64,000 bases of DNA. Origin: Leifsonia sp. Leaf264 (GTDB lineage: Bacteria > Actinomycetota > Actinomycetes > Actinomycetales > Microbacteriaceae). The notes beneath the pieces were generated by a model, which worked only from the letters and a program-made list of their open reading frames with translations, was not told the DNA's origin and ran no database searches. Both the position numbers and the translations under genes were made by a program. This document shows positions 11,665 to 19,721 of the stretch, in pieces (positions within the stretch are counted from its first letter, which is position 1; each line of letters begins with the position of its first letter). The stretch is taken from assembly GCF_001422325.1 (NCBI RefSeq), contig NZ_LMMR01000004.1, positions 253,752 to 317,751 on the forward strand, read 5' to 3'.

Positions 11665-12262
11665 CGCGGAAGCATCCCTCGAGGTGGTCGTCGACCATGC
11701 CCGTGGACTGCATGAGGGCGTACATCGTCGTCGGTCCGACGAACCTGTAGCCCCGCGCGCGGAGGGCCTTGCTCATGGCCGTCGACTCCGGTGTGACGGC
11801 CGGCACGTCCGACCATAGGCGGGGACGTCCCCGCCCCTCGGCGTCGGGAGCGAATCCCCACATCAGCTCAGACAGGCTCTCGTCGAGCGCGAGGGTGGCT
11901 CGGGCGTTGCCGATCGTGGCCTCGATCTTGCCGCGGTGGCGGATGATGCCGGCATCCTGCAGCAGGCGTTCGACGTCGGGCTCTCCCATCGCGGCGACCT
12001 TCTCGGGGTCGAAGTCGTGGAAGGCGGCGCGGAAGGCCGGTCGCTTGCGGAGGATGGTGATCCACGACAGTCCGGCCTGGAATCCCTCGAGGCAGAGCTT
12101 CTCGAACAACCGCTGCTCGTCGTGCAACGGTGTTCCCCACTCCTCGTCGTGGTAGCGCCTGTACTCGGCATCGTTCGCACCCCATGAGCACCGTGCCAGG
12201 CCGTCGTCGCCGACGACGACGGTGGGAGGCACCACGGGCACGGGGGAGGAGCCGAAGCTCAC
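11657..12262 (-). CDS. tag: DNA-3-methyladenine glycosylase I
   Basis: This 201-residue enzyme removes 3-methyladenine from alkylated DNA (HhH superfamily, zinc-containing). It has the family block RCSWGANDAEYRRYHDEEWG, then LFEKLCLEGFQAGLSWITIL and KRPAFRAAFHDFDPEKVA. Zinc ligands can be assigned: Cys of RCSW, His of YHDEEWG, and His and Cys of DDHLEGCF near the C-terminus. The GTG at 12262 overlaps the ogt stop as GTGA, indicating translational coupling with the other alkylation-repair gene. Longer upstream frames run into ogt and are rejected. Coupled ogt-tag makes a compact direct-plus-excision repair operon. Confidence 0.92.
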   Translation of the reverse strand: MSFGSSPVPVVPPTVVVGDDGLARCSWGANDAEYRRYHDEEWGTPLHDEQRLFEKLCLEGFQAGLSWITILRKRPAFRAAFHDFDPEKVAAMGEPDVERLLQDAGIIRHRGKIEATIGNARATLALDESLSELMWGFAPDAEGRGRPRLWSDVPAVTPESTAMSKALRARGYRFVGPTTMYALMQSTGMVDDHLEGCFRAA

Positions 12263-12801
12263 GAGGCCACGGGGATGGTCAGGGTGAGGGCTGTGGGGTC
12301 GCCCACTGCTGCGTGTCCGATGCTCTCGTGATCGAGCAGCCAGACCTTCGTGGGGATGCCTTCTCCGGCGCTGAACCCCGTGATACGCCGATCGCTGGAC
12401 AGCACCCTGTGGCAGCCGACGATGATGGGGACCGGATTCGCTCCGACGGCGCCCCCGATGGCGCGGCCGGAACCCGGCCGACCGATGGCGACGCCGATCT
12501 CTCCGTACGAGGTGAACTGGCCGAAGTCGAGCTGCTGGAGCTCGGCCCACACGGCCTTCTGGAACGGAGTGCCCTCGAGGCGCACCGGGAGGTCGAACTC
12601 GGTGCGCTCGCCCGCGAAGTACTCGCGGAGCTGACGCGCGGCCTCGGCGAGGATCGCTGTCGACGGGGCGTCCTCGAAGTCATGGGGGAGCGCGCCGTCG
12701 CGCTCGATCGACAGCGAGGTGATGAGCTCGCCGTCGCTGGTGATCTCGATGCGGCCGATGGGGCTGTCGACGCGCTCGATGTAGAGGGTGTCTGTGGTCA
12801 T
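12259..12801 (-). CDS. ogt: Methylated-DNA-[protein]-cysteine S-methyltransferase with GCHR active site
   Basis: A 180-residue suicide enzyme that takes O6-alkyl groups from guanine onto a Cys. Motifs: TSYGEIGVAIGRPGSGRAIGGAVGANPVPII, then VGCHRVL with C130, then ITGFSAGEGIPTKVWLL. The usual signature is PCHR; here Pro is replaced by Gly129. The Arg finger (GSGRAIG) and the Asn hinge (ANPVPI) are kept, so alkyltransferase activity is still likely; this is not an ATL protein, which has Trp for Cys. TAGATT at 12808-12813 (minus strand) ends 6 bases before the ATG, suggesting a leaderless ogt-tag mRNA. Confidence 0.92.
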   Translation of the reverse strand: MTTDTLYIERVDSPIGRIEITSDGELITSLSIERDGALPHDFEDAPSTAILAEAARQLREYFAGERTEFDLPVRLEGTPFQKAVWAELQQLDFGQFTSYGEIGVAIGRPGSGRAIGGAVGANPVPIIVGCHRVLSSDRRITGFSAGEGIPTKVWLLDHESIGHAAVGDPTALTLTIPVAS

Positions 12802-12807
12802 GAGTCG

Positions 12808-12813
12808 AATCTA
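12808..12813 (-). promoter_or_regulatory. -10 box of leaderless ogt-tag transcript
   Basis: TAGATT on the minus strand, 6 bases before the ogt ATG; no ribosome site lies between. Confidence 0.55.
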
Positions 12814-12937
12814 CCCGCGGCATCCGACGCCATCTCGCGGGAAACGGACATCGCGGAGGAACCTCATCCGGCACCGGCCTGGGGAGGAGGGCCGAGCGAG
12901 CTCGCACCGACCTGGCGCGACTGGCGGATCCGGTCCG

Positions 12938-12943
12938 TAGGAT
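12938..12943 (+). promoter_or_regulatory. -10 box of leaderless hydrolase gene
   Basis: TAGGAT, 6 bases before the ATG at 12950; it diverges from the ogt promoter across a 148-base gap. Confidence 0.55.
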
Positions 12944-12949
12944 CGAGCC

Positions 12950-13777
12950 ATGCCGCACTGGAACGAGATCGCCGACGGTCTGCTCGTCGCACGCTACGAG
13001 CCGCTCGACATCTCCGTGACGGTGGTGCGCGGCAGCAACGGCCTGCTGCTCGTCGACACCCGCTGCAATCCGCGGGAGGCCGCTGAGGTCGCCGCGGACG
13101 TTGCGGCGCTCGGCATCGGCGACATCCGTTGGGTGGTCGACACTCACGCGCACTACGACCACACCTTCGGCAACCAGGTGTTCGCCGAGGCCGCGACGAT
13201 CATCGGCCACAGTGGCATCCCCGCGCACTTCGCCGAGTTCGAGGGTCCGCGTCTCGCGGCCTGGGCGGCTGATCCCGCTGCAGCACCGCAGTACGACTGG
13301 ACCGACGTCGTGCTCACCCCTCCGCACGTCCTCGTCGTCGACGAGCACCTCCTCGACCTCGGCGACCGCACAGTGCGGATCATCGCGCTCGGTGCCGGTC
13401 ACACCGACACCGACGTGGTGGTGCACGTTCCCGACGCCTCCGCCTGGATCGTCGGCGACGTCATCGAGGAATCCGGTCCGCCGATGTACGGCTCGGGCTC
13501 GTTCCCCCTCCACTGGCCGCAGGTGCTCGCCGACCTGGCGGCTCGCATGGGCGAGCACGACCTCGTCGTGCCGGGGCACGGCGCCGTGGTCGATCCGGCC
13601 TTCGTTCACGAGCAGGCGCACCGGCTCGGCGCCATCGCCGACGCCATCACCGTCGGCTTCGCCCACCGCGAACCCGTGGAGTACGTGGCCGAGCGTGCAG
13701 CCGGAGCCGCGCGGATGCCGCTCGAGATGGTGGAACCCGCGGTGATTCGCGGGTACACGCAGCTGGCTGCATCCTGA
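12950..13777 (+). CDS. Metallo-beta-lactamase-fold hydrolase
   Basis: A 275-residue MBL-fold protein. The zinc motif HxHxDH is H66-A-H68-Y-D70-H71, the next His is in GAGHTDTDVV near 148, an Asp in IVGDVIEES near 172, and the last His in VVPGHGAVVD near 208. Such proteins hydrolyse thioesters, lactones or other esters; the substrate is not evident, and there is no C-terminal extension that would show a glyoxalase II or quorum-quenching lactonase. The stop codon lies in a two-copy 14-bp repeat. It stands alone between divergent ogt and the co-directional aldo/keto reductase. Confidence 0.88.
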   Translation: MPHWNEIADGLLVARYEPLDISVTVVRGSNGLLLVDTRCNPREAAEVAADVAALGIGDIRWVVDTHAHYDHTFGNQVFAEAATIIGHSGIPAHFAEFEGPRLAAWAADPAAAPQYDWTDVVLTPPHVLVVDEHLLDLGDRTVRIIALGAGHTDTDVVVHVPDASAWIVGDVIEESGPPMYGSGSFPLHWPQVLADLAARMGEHDLVVPGHGAVVDPAFVHEQAHRLGAIADAITVGFAHREPVEYVAERAAGAARMPLEMVEPAVIRGYTQLAAS

Positions 13778-13799
13778 ACCCCGCGTCCTGAACCGCGCG
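13772..13799 (+). repeat. Two-copy 14-bp tandem repeat over a stop codon
   Basis: TCCTGAACCCCGCG at 13772-13785 and TCCTGAACCGCGCG at 13786-13799, one mismatch. The first copy holds the TGA stop (13775-13777) of the MBL-fold gene. Confidence 0.8.
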
Positions 13800-13846
13800 T
13801 CAGTTTTCCGAACCCGGCGGGCAGGCCCCGACGAGCCCCCGACGCC

Positions 13847-13852
13847 TAGGCT
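13847..13852 (+). promoter_or_regulatory. -10 box of leaderless aldo/keto reductase gene
   Basis: TAGGCT, 6 bases before the ATG at 13859. Confidence 0.5.
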
Positions 13853-13858
13853 GGAGAC

Positions 13859-14842
13859 ATGGCGTCGATCGAATACCGCACCCTCGGAGACTCCGGCCTC
13901 GTCGTGTCGACCGTGGGACTCGGCTGCAACAACTTCGGGCGTTCCGGCACGGCGAGCGAGGGTCAGGCCGGAACATCGGCGGTCATCGACGCCGCCATCG
14001 ACGCCGGCGTGACCCTCTTCGACACCGCCGACATCTACGGCGCTGAGCGCGGGCTCAGCGAGACCCTCATGGGCCACGCCCTGCGCGGTGGCAAGCGCGA
14101 GAGGATCGTGCTCGCCACGAAGTTCGGCATGGACATGGGCGGCCTCAACGGACCGGACTGGAACGCACGGGGTTCGCGCCGGTACATCCGCCTCGCCGTC
14201 GAGGCGAGCCTGCGTCGCCTGCAGACCGACTGGATCGACCTCTACCAACTGCACCAGCCCGACCCGAGCACGCCGATCGAGGAGACCCTCTCCACCCTCG
14301 ACGACCTGGTCACAGAGGGCAAGATCCGCTACATCGGCTCGTCCAACCTCTCGGGCTGGCAGATCGCCGAAGCAGAGTTCACCGCGCGCATCGGCTCGCA
14401 CCCGCGATTCATCTCGAGCCAGAACGAGTACAGCCTGCTCGAGCGGTCGGCCGAGGCTGAGGTGCTCCCGGCGGTCGAACACTTCGGCCTCGGGTTCCTG
14501 CCCTGGTTCCCGCTCTACAACGGCCTCCTGACCGGCAAGTTCACCCGCGAGGGCGGACCGGAGGACAGCCGCATCATGCGCATCCGCAAGCACCTCGCCG
14601 ACTCGGCACCGTGGGGGACCATGGACCGCTACCAGGAGTTCTGCTCCGAACGCGGCATCACGATGCTGGAGGCCACCTTCGGCTGGATGCTCGCCCGCCC
14701 GGCCCTGACCAGTGTGATCGCCGGAGCGACCCGCCCCGAGCAGATCGTCCAGAACGCCGAGGCGGCCACGTCGTGGCAGCCGTCGACCGAGGAACTGGCG
14801 CAGATCTCGGCCCTGTTCGATCCGGCGGCGCTGCAGTCCTGA
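13859..14842 (+). CDS. Aldo/keto reductase
   Basis: A 327-residue NADPH-dependent TIM-barrel reductase. The catalytic tetrad is visible: D55 and Y60 in LFDTADIYG, K88 in LATKFG and H132 in LYQLHQPD. The cofactor-binding end is SVIAGATRPEQIVQNAEA near 280. The family (YghZ/IolS/Gcy-like) reduces aldehydes and ketones; the natural substrate is not evident. The gene is followed by about 155 bases without a gene, in which CGAGCAC is repeated three times in a row near 14895-14920, and then by the tetR operator. Confidence 0.92.
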   Translation: MASIEYRTLGDSGLVVSTVGLGCNNFGRSGTASEGQAGTSAVIDAAIDAGVTLFDTADIYGAERGLSETLMGHALRGGKRERIVLATKFGMDMGGLNGPDWNARGSRRYIRLAVEASLRRLQTDWIDLYQLHQPDPSTPIEETLSTLDDLVTEGKIRYIGSSNLSGWQIAEAEFTARIGSHPRFISSQNEYSLLERSAEAEVLPAVEHFGLGFLPWFPLYNGLLTGKFTREGGPEDSRIMRIRKHLADSAPWGTMDRYQEFCSERGITMLEATFGWMLARPALTSVIAGATRPEQIVQNAEAATSWQPSTEELAQISALFDPAALQS

Positions 14843-14997
14843 GCACCGGGTGTCCAGCGCCGCCCATCGAGCGCTGAGCGCCGCGATCCGAGCTCCGAGC
14901 ACCGAGCACCGAGCACGGATGCGCTGACGACGCGCACCGACGGGCATCCTGTCCCGGCATCCGCGGCCCGTTCTCTGCCGGCGAACGGATGAGGCTT

Positions 14998-15017
14998 CTG
15001 AGTGAGCGCTCACTCAG
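14998..15017. promoter_or_regulatory. Perfect 20-bp palindromic operator before tetR
   Basis: CTGAGTGAGC followed directly by its reverse complement GCTCACTCAG. It covers part of a possible -35 (TTCTGA, 14996-15001) and the whole spacer up to the -10 at 15019, so a bound TetR dimer would block the polymerase. Autoregulation of the tetR-exporter operon is inferred from position. Confidence 0.8.
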
Positions 15018-15018
15018 T

Positions 15019-15024
15019 TAGGAT
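15019..15024 (+). promoter_or_regulatory. -10 box of the tetR-exporter operon
   Basis: TAGGAT, 17 bases after a candidate -35 TTCTGA and 7 bases before the ATG at 15032; a leaderless start fits. Confidence 0.6.
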
Positions 15025-15031
15025 CTCCTGC

Positions 15032-15676
15032 ATGACGGAGAAACCGAGCAGGGCCAAGCCGCTCTCGCGCGACGAGCGGAGGGCCGCCATCATGGACGCC
15101 ATCCTGCCCCTGCTGCTCGAGCACGGCCGGGCCGTGACGAGCAGGCAGATCGCCGAGGCGGCCGGCGTCGCCGAGGGCACCGTGTACTCGGTCTTCGACG
15201 ACAAGGAGGCGCTCATCGACGCCGCCGTCGAGCGGCACATGGAGCTCACCTCGATCGTCGAGGCCATCTCGACCATCCCCGGCGACCTCTCGCTCGACTC
15301 CACCATCGAGGCGATCGTCGAACTGGTGCAGCACCGGGTGCGTGAGATGTTCACGCTCATGGCGGCCATAGGCTTCGGTCCGCCCGACCGGCACAAGGCC
15401 AGGCGGATCGGGCAGCCCGACGAGGATCCCGTGATCCCGCGCGTGGTCGCCCTGCTCGAACCGCACCGCGCCGAGCTGCGCGTGGCGCCCCGTCGGGCCG
15501 CGAACCTCATCCGCCTCACCACCCTCTCGATGACGCATCCGATCCTGTCCGAGGGGGAGGTCTTCACGGCGCGCGACATCGCCGATCTCCTCCTGCACGG
15601 CATCACGGTCGGCCACAGACCCGAGACGACGGCTCCAGCGGCCGTCGCCACCAGTTCCCCACTCACCACCGCGTAG
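15032..15676 (+). CDS. TetR/AcrR-family transcriptional repressor
   Basis: A 214-residue regulator. The N-terminal helix-turn-helix is RAVTSRQIAEAAGVAEGTVYSVFDDKEALIDAAVERH at about residues 32-68. The C-terminal ligand domain is unassigned. I chose the ATG at 15032 over the GTG at 15002, because the latter lies inside the operator palindrome and a good -10 ends 7 bases before the ATG. It lies 11 bases upstream of two half-transporter genes, the usual layout for a repressor that senses an exported compound and controls its own exporter. Confidence 0.9.
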   Translation: MTEKPSRAKPLSRDERRAAIMDAILPLLLEHGRAVTSRQIAEAAGVAEGTVYSVFDDKEALIDAAVERHMELTSIVEAISTIPGDLSLDSTIEAIVELVQHRVREMFTLMAAIGFGPPDRHKARRIGQPDEDPVIPRVVALLEPHRAELRVAPRRAANLIRLTTLSMTHPILSEGEVFTARDIADLLLHGITVGHRPETTAPAAVATSSPLTTA

Positions 15677-15687
15677 AAAGCGCCGCC

Positions 15688-17424
15688 ATGCTCCTCCGTC
15701 TGCTCTCGCAGTACCTGAAGCCGTACTGGCTCCTCCTGTCGGGCGTCATCGTGTTCCAGTTCCTGCAATCGATGGCCTCGCTCTACCTCCCGACCCTCAA
15801 CGCCGACATCATCGACCAAGGTGTGGCGACCGGCGACACCGCCTACATCCTGTCGACGGGCGGGTGGATGCTCATCGTCACGCTCGCGCAGGTGGCATGC
15901 TCGATCGCCGCGGTCTACTTCGGCGCCAGGGCGGCCATGGCGGTCGGGCGCGACCTGCGCCGCGGCGTGTTCCGCCAGGTCGGCGCGTTCTCGGAACGCG
16001 AGGTGTCGAAGTTCGGGGCACCGTCGCTGATCACGCGTTCGACGAACGACGTGCAGCAGGTGCAGATGCTGGTGCTGATGACCTGCACCATGCTGGTCTC
16101 AGCCCCCATCCTCGCCATCGGCGGCGTGATCATGGCCATGCGCCAGGACCTCCAGCTCTCCTGGCTCATCGCCATCAGCGTTCCCGTGCTGCTCATCGCT
16201 GTCGGCCTGATCGTCACCAGGATGGTTCCGCTGTTCCGGGTGATGCAGAAGCGCATCGACCGGGTGAACCTGGTGCTGCGTGAGCAGCTCACGGGCATCA
16301 GGGTCATCCGTGCCTTCGTGCGCGAACCCGTGGAGACCGCTCGATTCGAGACCGCCAACGCCGAGATCACCGACACGGCCACGCGCGCCGGCAGGCTGAT
16401 GGTGCTGATGTTCCCCATCGTCATGGCCGTGCTCAACGTCTCCAGCGTCGCCGTGCTCTGGTTCGGCGCCTTCCGCGTGGAGGACGGCTCCATGCAGGTC
16501 GGCACTCTGATGGCCTTCCTGCAGTACCTCATGCAGATCCTCATGGCCGTCATGATGGCCACCTTCATGGCCGTGATGATCCCGCGGGCCTCGGTCTCGG
16601 CCGATCGCATCTCCGAGGTGCTCGACACCGCCTCCAGCGTCGTGGCGTCGCAGCATCCGGTCACCGAACTCTCCGCGCACAGCGCCATCGAGCTCGACGA
16701 CGTCTCGTTCTCCTATCCCGGCGCCGAGCAGCCCGTGCTGCACGGGCTCACCTTCCTGGTGGAGCCCGGAACCATCACGGCGGTGATCGGCAGCACGGGA
16801 TCGGGCAAGACCACACTGGTCAACCTGCTGCCCAGGCTCTTCGATGCGACCGAGGGCACCGTGCGCATCGACGGCGTCGACGTGCGCGATCTCGATCCCG
16901 ACCTGCTGTGGAGCCGCATCGGACTCGTTCCGCAGAAGCCGTACCTGTTCTCGGGCACGGTCGCATCCAACCTGCGCTACGGAAAGCCGGATGCCACCGA
17001 CGAGGAGCTCTGGCACGCCCTCGAGGTCGCGCAGGCCCGCGGTTTCGTCGAGCGGATGACCGGCGGCCTCGAGGCGGCCATCACCCAGGGCGGCACGAAC
17101 GTCTCCGGCGGCCAGCGGCAACGACTGGCCATAGCCAGGGCCCTCGTCAAACGGCCGGAGATCTACATCTTCGACGACTCGTTCTCGGCACTCGACGTGG
17201 CGACAGACGCCAGGCTGCGACGGGCCCTGCGTGACGACATCGGCGACGCGTCGATGTTCGTGGTCGCCCAGCGCGTGACCAGCATCATCGATGCCGACCA
17301 GATCCTGGTGCTGGAGGACGGCGTGATCGTCGACCGCGGCACCCACTCCGAACTTCTCGAGACATCACCCACCTACGAGGAGATCGTGTCGAGCCAGCTC
17401 AGCGCCGAGGAGGCAGCAGCATGA
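15688..17424 (+). CDS. ABC exporter half-transporter with degenerate ATP site
   Basis: A 578-residue exporter: six membrane helices (about 1-310), then a nucleotide-binding domain with Walker A GSTGSGKTT at 368-376, signature NVSGGQRQRLAIARAL and Walker B IYIFDDSFSALD. The catalytic Glu after Walker B is replaced by D497, and the H-loop His by Q528 (VAQRVTSI), so its own Walker site cannot hydrolyse normally while its signature is canonical. This is the TM287/TmrA-like half of a heterodimer whose partner is the next gene, overlapping by 4 bases. Drug or lipid export is a family-level inference. Confidence 0.93.
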   Translation: MLLRLLSQYLKPYWLLLSGVIVFQFLQSMASLYLPTLNADIIDQGVATGDTAYILSTGGWMLIVTLAQVACSIAAVYFGARAAMAVGRDLRRGVFRQVGAFSEREVSKFGAPSLITRSTNDVQQVQMLVLMTCTMLVSAPILAIGGVIMAMRQDLQLSWLIAISVPVLLIAVGLIVTRMVPLFRVMQKRIDRVNLVLREQLTGIRVIRAFVREPVETARFETANAEITDTATRAGRLMVLMFPIVMAVLNVSSVAVLWFGAFRVEDGSMQVGTLMAFLQYLMQILMAVMMATFMAVMIPRASVSADRISEVLDTASSVVASQHPVTELSAHSAIELDDVSFSYPGAEQPVLHGLTFLVEPGTITAVIGSTGSGKTTLVNLLPRLFDATEGTVRIDGVDVRDLDPDLLWSRIGLVPQKPYLFSGTVASNLRYGKPDATDEELWHALEVAQARGFVERMTGGLEAAITQGGTNVSGGQRQRLAIARALVKRPEIYIFDDSFSALDVATDARLRRALRDDIGDASMFVVAQRVTSIIDADQILVLEDGVIVDRGTHSELLETSPTYEEIVSSQLSAEEAAA

Positions 17425-19493
17425 CCGAGCGCAACGACAGCACCCGCGCGACCGGCCCGTCGGAGGTGGAGCGCATCCCCGTCGACGTGCAGGTCGAGTT
17501 CGCCGAGGAGGAATCGGCGGCCCCGGCTGCCGTGACGCCGCCCACCCGCGGGCCCGGCTCCGGGCGCGGACCGTTCGGCGGTGGGGCGGGCATGCCGGCG
17601 GAGAAGGCCATGGCCTTCGGCCCGTCGGCCAAGCGCCTGATCGCGCGCCTGGCGCCCGAGCGGGTCCCGGTGATCACGGTCACCATCCTCGCCATCATCG
17701 GCGTGATCTTCAGCGTCCTCGGCCCGAAGCTGCTCGGCGAGGGCACGAACATCATCTTCGAGGGCGTGGTGTCCTCGCAGATGCCGGCCGGCGCGACGAA
17801 GGCGCAGGTCGTCGACCAGCTGCGGGCATCCGGCAACACCCAGCAGGCCGACATGGTCAGCGCCATGCACCTGGTTCCCGGACAGGGGATCGACTTCTCG
17901 GCCCTCGGGATGGTGCTGCTGGGCGTGCTCGTGCTCTACCTCCTGTCGAGCCTGTTCATGTGGCTGCAGGGCTATGTGCTGAACGGCGCCATCCAGCGCA
18001 CGATCTACCGTCTCCGCGGCGACGTCGAGGACAAGATCAACAGGCTCCCGCTCAAGTACTTCGACGGGATGCAGCGCGGCGAGGTGCTGAGCCGGGTGAC
18101 GAACGACATGGACAACGTGTCGCAGACCCTGCAGCAGACGCTCAGCCAGATGCTCACCAGCATCCTGACCGTGATCGGCGTCGTGGTGATGATGTTCACC
18201 ATCTCGCCGCTGCTCGCCCTCGTCGCCCTGGTGACGATCCCGCTCACGGCTCTCATCACAGTCGTGATCGCGCGGCGCTCGCAGAAGCTGTTCGTCGCGC
18301 AGTGGAAGCACACGGGCGAACTCAACGCCCGCATCGAGGAGACCTTCACGGGTCACTCGCTGGTGAAGGTCTTCGGTCGCCAGCGCGAGGTCGACGTGCA
18401 GTTCGATGCCAAGAACGACGAGCTCTACACCGCCAGCTTCGGCGCCCAGTTCGTCTCCGGCATCATCATGCCGGCGATGATGTTCGTCGGGAACCTCGTC
18501 TACGTGGCCATCGCCGTGGTCGGCGGCCTCATGGTCGCCGGCGGCACGATGCGCCTCGGCGACGTGCAGGCTTTCATCCAGTACTCCCGGCAGTTCACCC
18601 AGCCGCTCAGCCAACTGGGCTCGATGGCGAACCTGCTGCAGTCGGGCGTCGCGTCGGCCGAGCGCATCTTCACCCTGCTCGACGCCGATGAGCAGGAGCC
18701 CGACCCCGTTGATGCCGTGACGACGACGGATGCCGACGACGCCGGCGGAGCGCGCCTGGCCTTCGAGCACGTGTCGTTCCGCTACGTGGAGGACAAGCCC
18801 CTCATCGAGGACATGAACTTGGTGGCCGAGCCCGGCTCCACCGTCGCCATCGTCGGTCCGACAGGCGCCGGCAAGACGACGCTGGTGAACCTGATCATGC
18901 GCTTCTACGAGCTCGACTCGGGGCGCATCACCCTGAACGGCGTCGACACCGCCCTCATGACGCGCGACGACCTGCGCGGACGGATCGGTATGGTGCTGCA
19001 GGACACCTGGCTGTTCGGCGGCACCATTCGGGAGAACATCGCCTACGGACGGCCAGACGCCACGGAGGACGAGATCCTCGCCGCAGCCGTCGCGACGTAC
19101 GTCGACCGCTTCGTGCACTCCCTGCCCGACGGCTACGACACCGTGCTGGACGACGAGGCCGGCAACATCTCGAGTGGCGAGCGCCAGCTCATCACCATCG
19201 CCCGCGCCTTCCTGGCGGCTCCGTCGATCCTCATCCTCGACGAGGCGACGAGCTCGGTCGACACCCGCACCGAGGTGCTCGTGCAGAAGGCCATGTCGGC
19301 GCTGCGCAGCAATCGCACCAGCTTCGTGATCGCACACCGGCTGTCGACCATCCGCGATGCCGACGTGATCCTCGTGATGGAGAACGGCTCGATCGTGGAA
19401 CAGGGCTCGCACGTCGACCTGCTGAAGGCCCAGGGCGCCTACTACAGGCTGTACAACGCGCAGTTCGAGGCGCCGGTGGAGCAGGAGGCCTAG
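17421..19493 (+). CDS. ABC exporter half-transporter with competent ATP site
   Basis: A 690-residue exporter half, with an N-terminal hydrophilic extension of about 65 residues containing a Gly/Pro/Arg-rich stretch (TRGPGSGRGPFGGGAG). Six membrane helices are followed by an NBD with Walker A GPTGAGKTT at 479-487, catalytic E608 in ILILDEATSSVD and H-loop His in VIAHRLSTI. Its signature is the non-canonical NISSGERQ. It therefore complements the preceding protein exactly: E608 plus the partner's NVSGGQ make the working site. A long extracytoplasmic loop lies between helices 1 and 2. The ATG overlaps the upstream stop as ATGA. Confidence 0.93.
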   Translation: MTERNDSTRATGPSEVERIPVDVQVEFAEEESAAPAAVTPPTRGPGSGRGPFGGGAGMPAEKAMAFGPSAKRLIARLAPERVPVITVTILAIIGVIFSVLGPKLLGEGTNIIFEGVVSSQMPAGATKAQVVDQLRASGNTQQADMVSAMHLVPGQGIDFSALGMVLLGVLVLYLLSSLFMWLQGYVLNGAIQRTIYRLRGDVEDKINRLPLKYFDGMQRGEVLSRVTNDMDNVSQTLQQTLSQMLTSILTVIGVVVMMFTISPLLALVALVTIPLTALITVVIARRSQKLFVAQWKHTGELNARIEETFTGHSLVKVFGRQREVDVQFDAKNDELYTASFGAQFVSGIIMPAMMFVGNLVYVAIAVVGGLMVAGGTMRLGDVQAFIQYSRQFTQPLSQLGSMANLLQSGVASAERIFTLLDADEQEPDPVDAVTTTDADDAGGARLAFEHVSFRYVEDKPLIEDMNLVAEPGSTVAIVGPTGAGKTTLVNLIMRFYELDSGRITLNGVDTALMTRDDLRGRIGMVLQDTWLFGGTIRENIAYGRPDATEDEILAAAVATYVDRFVHSLPDGYDTVLDDEAGNISSGERQLITIARAFLAAPSILILDEATSSVDTRTEVLVQKAMSALRSNRTSFVIAHRLSTIRDADVILVMENGSIVEQGSHVDLLKAQGAYYRLYNAQFEAPVEQEA

Positions 19494-19538
19494 GCACGGG
19501 CCCGAGCGCGGAGGTCCACGTTTTGCGTCCAGCGCCCG

Positions 19539-19630
19539 CCGTGTGAAGGCATCCGGTCATCCGTGTGAAGGCATCGGCGGGGCCTGCCCGGTGATTCCGG
19601 GGCAGACCTCCTCCGGATGCCTTCACACGG
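19539..19630. repeat. 18-bp inverted repeat with a third copy; possible hairpin
   Basis: CCGTGTGAAGGCATCCGG (19539-19556) is perfectly inverted at 19613-19630. A direct near-copy, CCGTGTGAAGGCATCGGC, is at 19561-19578. Between them CTGCCCGG and CCGGGGCAG can pair around TGATT. The element fills most of the 228-base gap after the exporter genes. It could be a terminator, a REP-like element or a protein-binding array; no T-tract follows. Confidence 0.8.
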
Positions 19631-19721
19631 TGGTTCTGCACAGGGGAGGCGGTGGCATCCGTCGCTCCACAGATCTCGAGAGACCCCGCCGTGCGCGCAC
19701 TGCCGGGCGCACGCTCGAGGC

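Noticed and set aside
14880-14925. CGAGCAC triple repeat as an iteron or CRISPR-like element
   Set aside because: Only three 7-bp units, no spacers, and no replication or Cas genes nearby; probably slippage.
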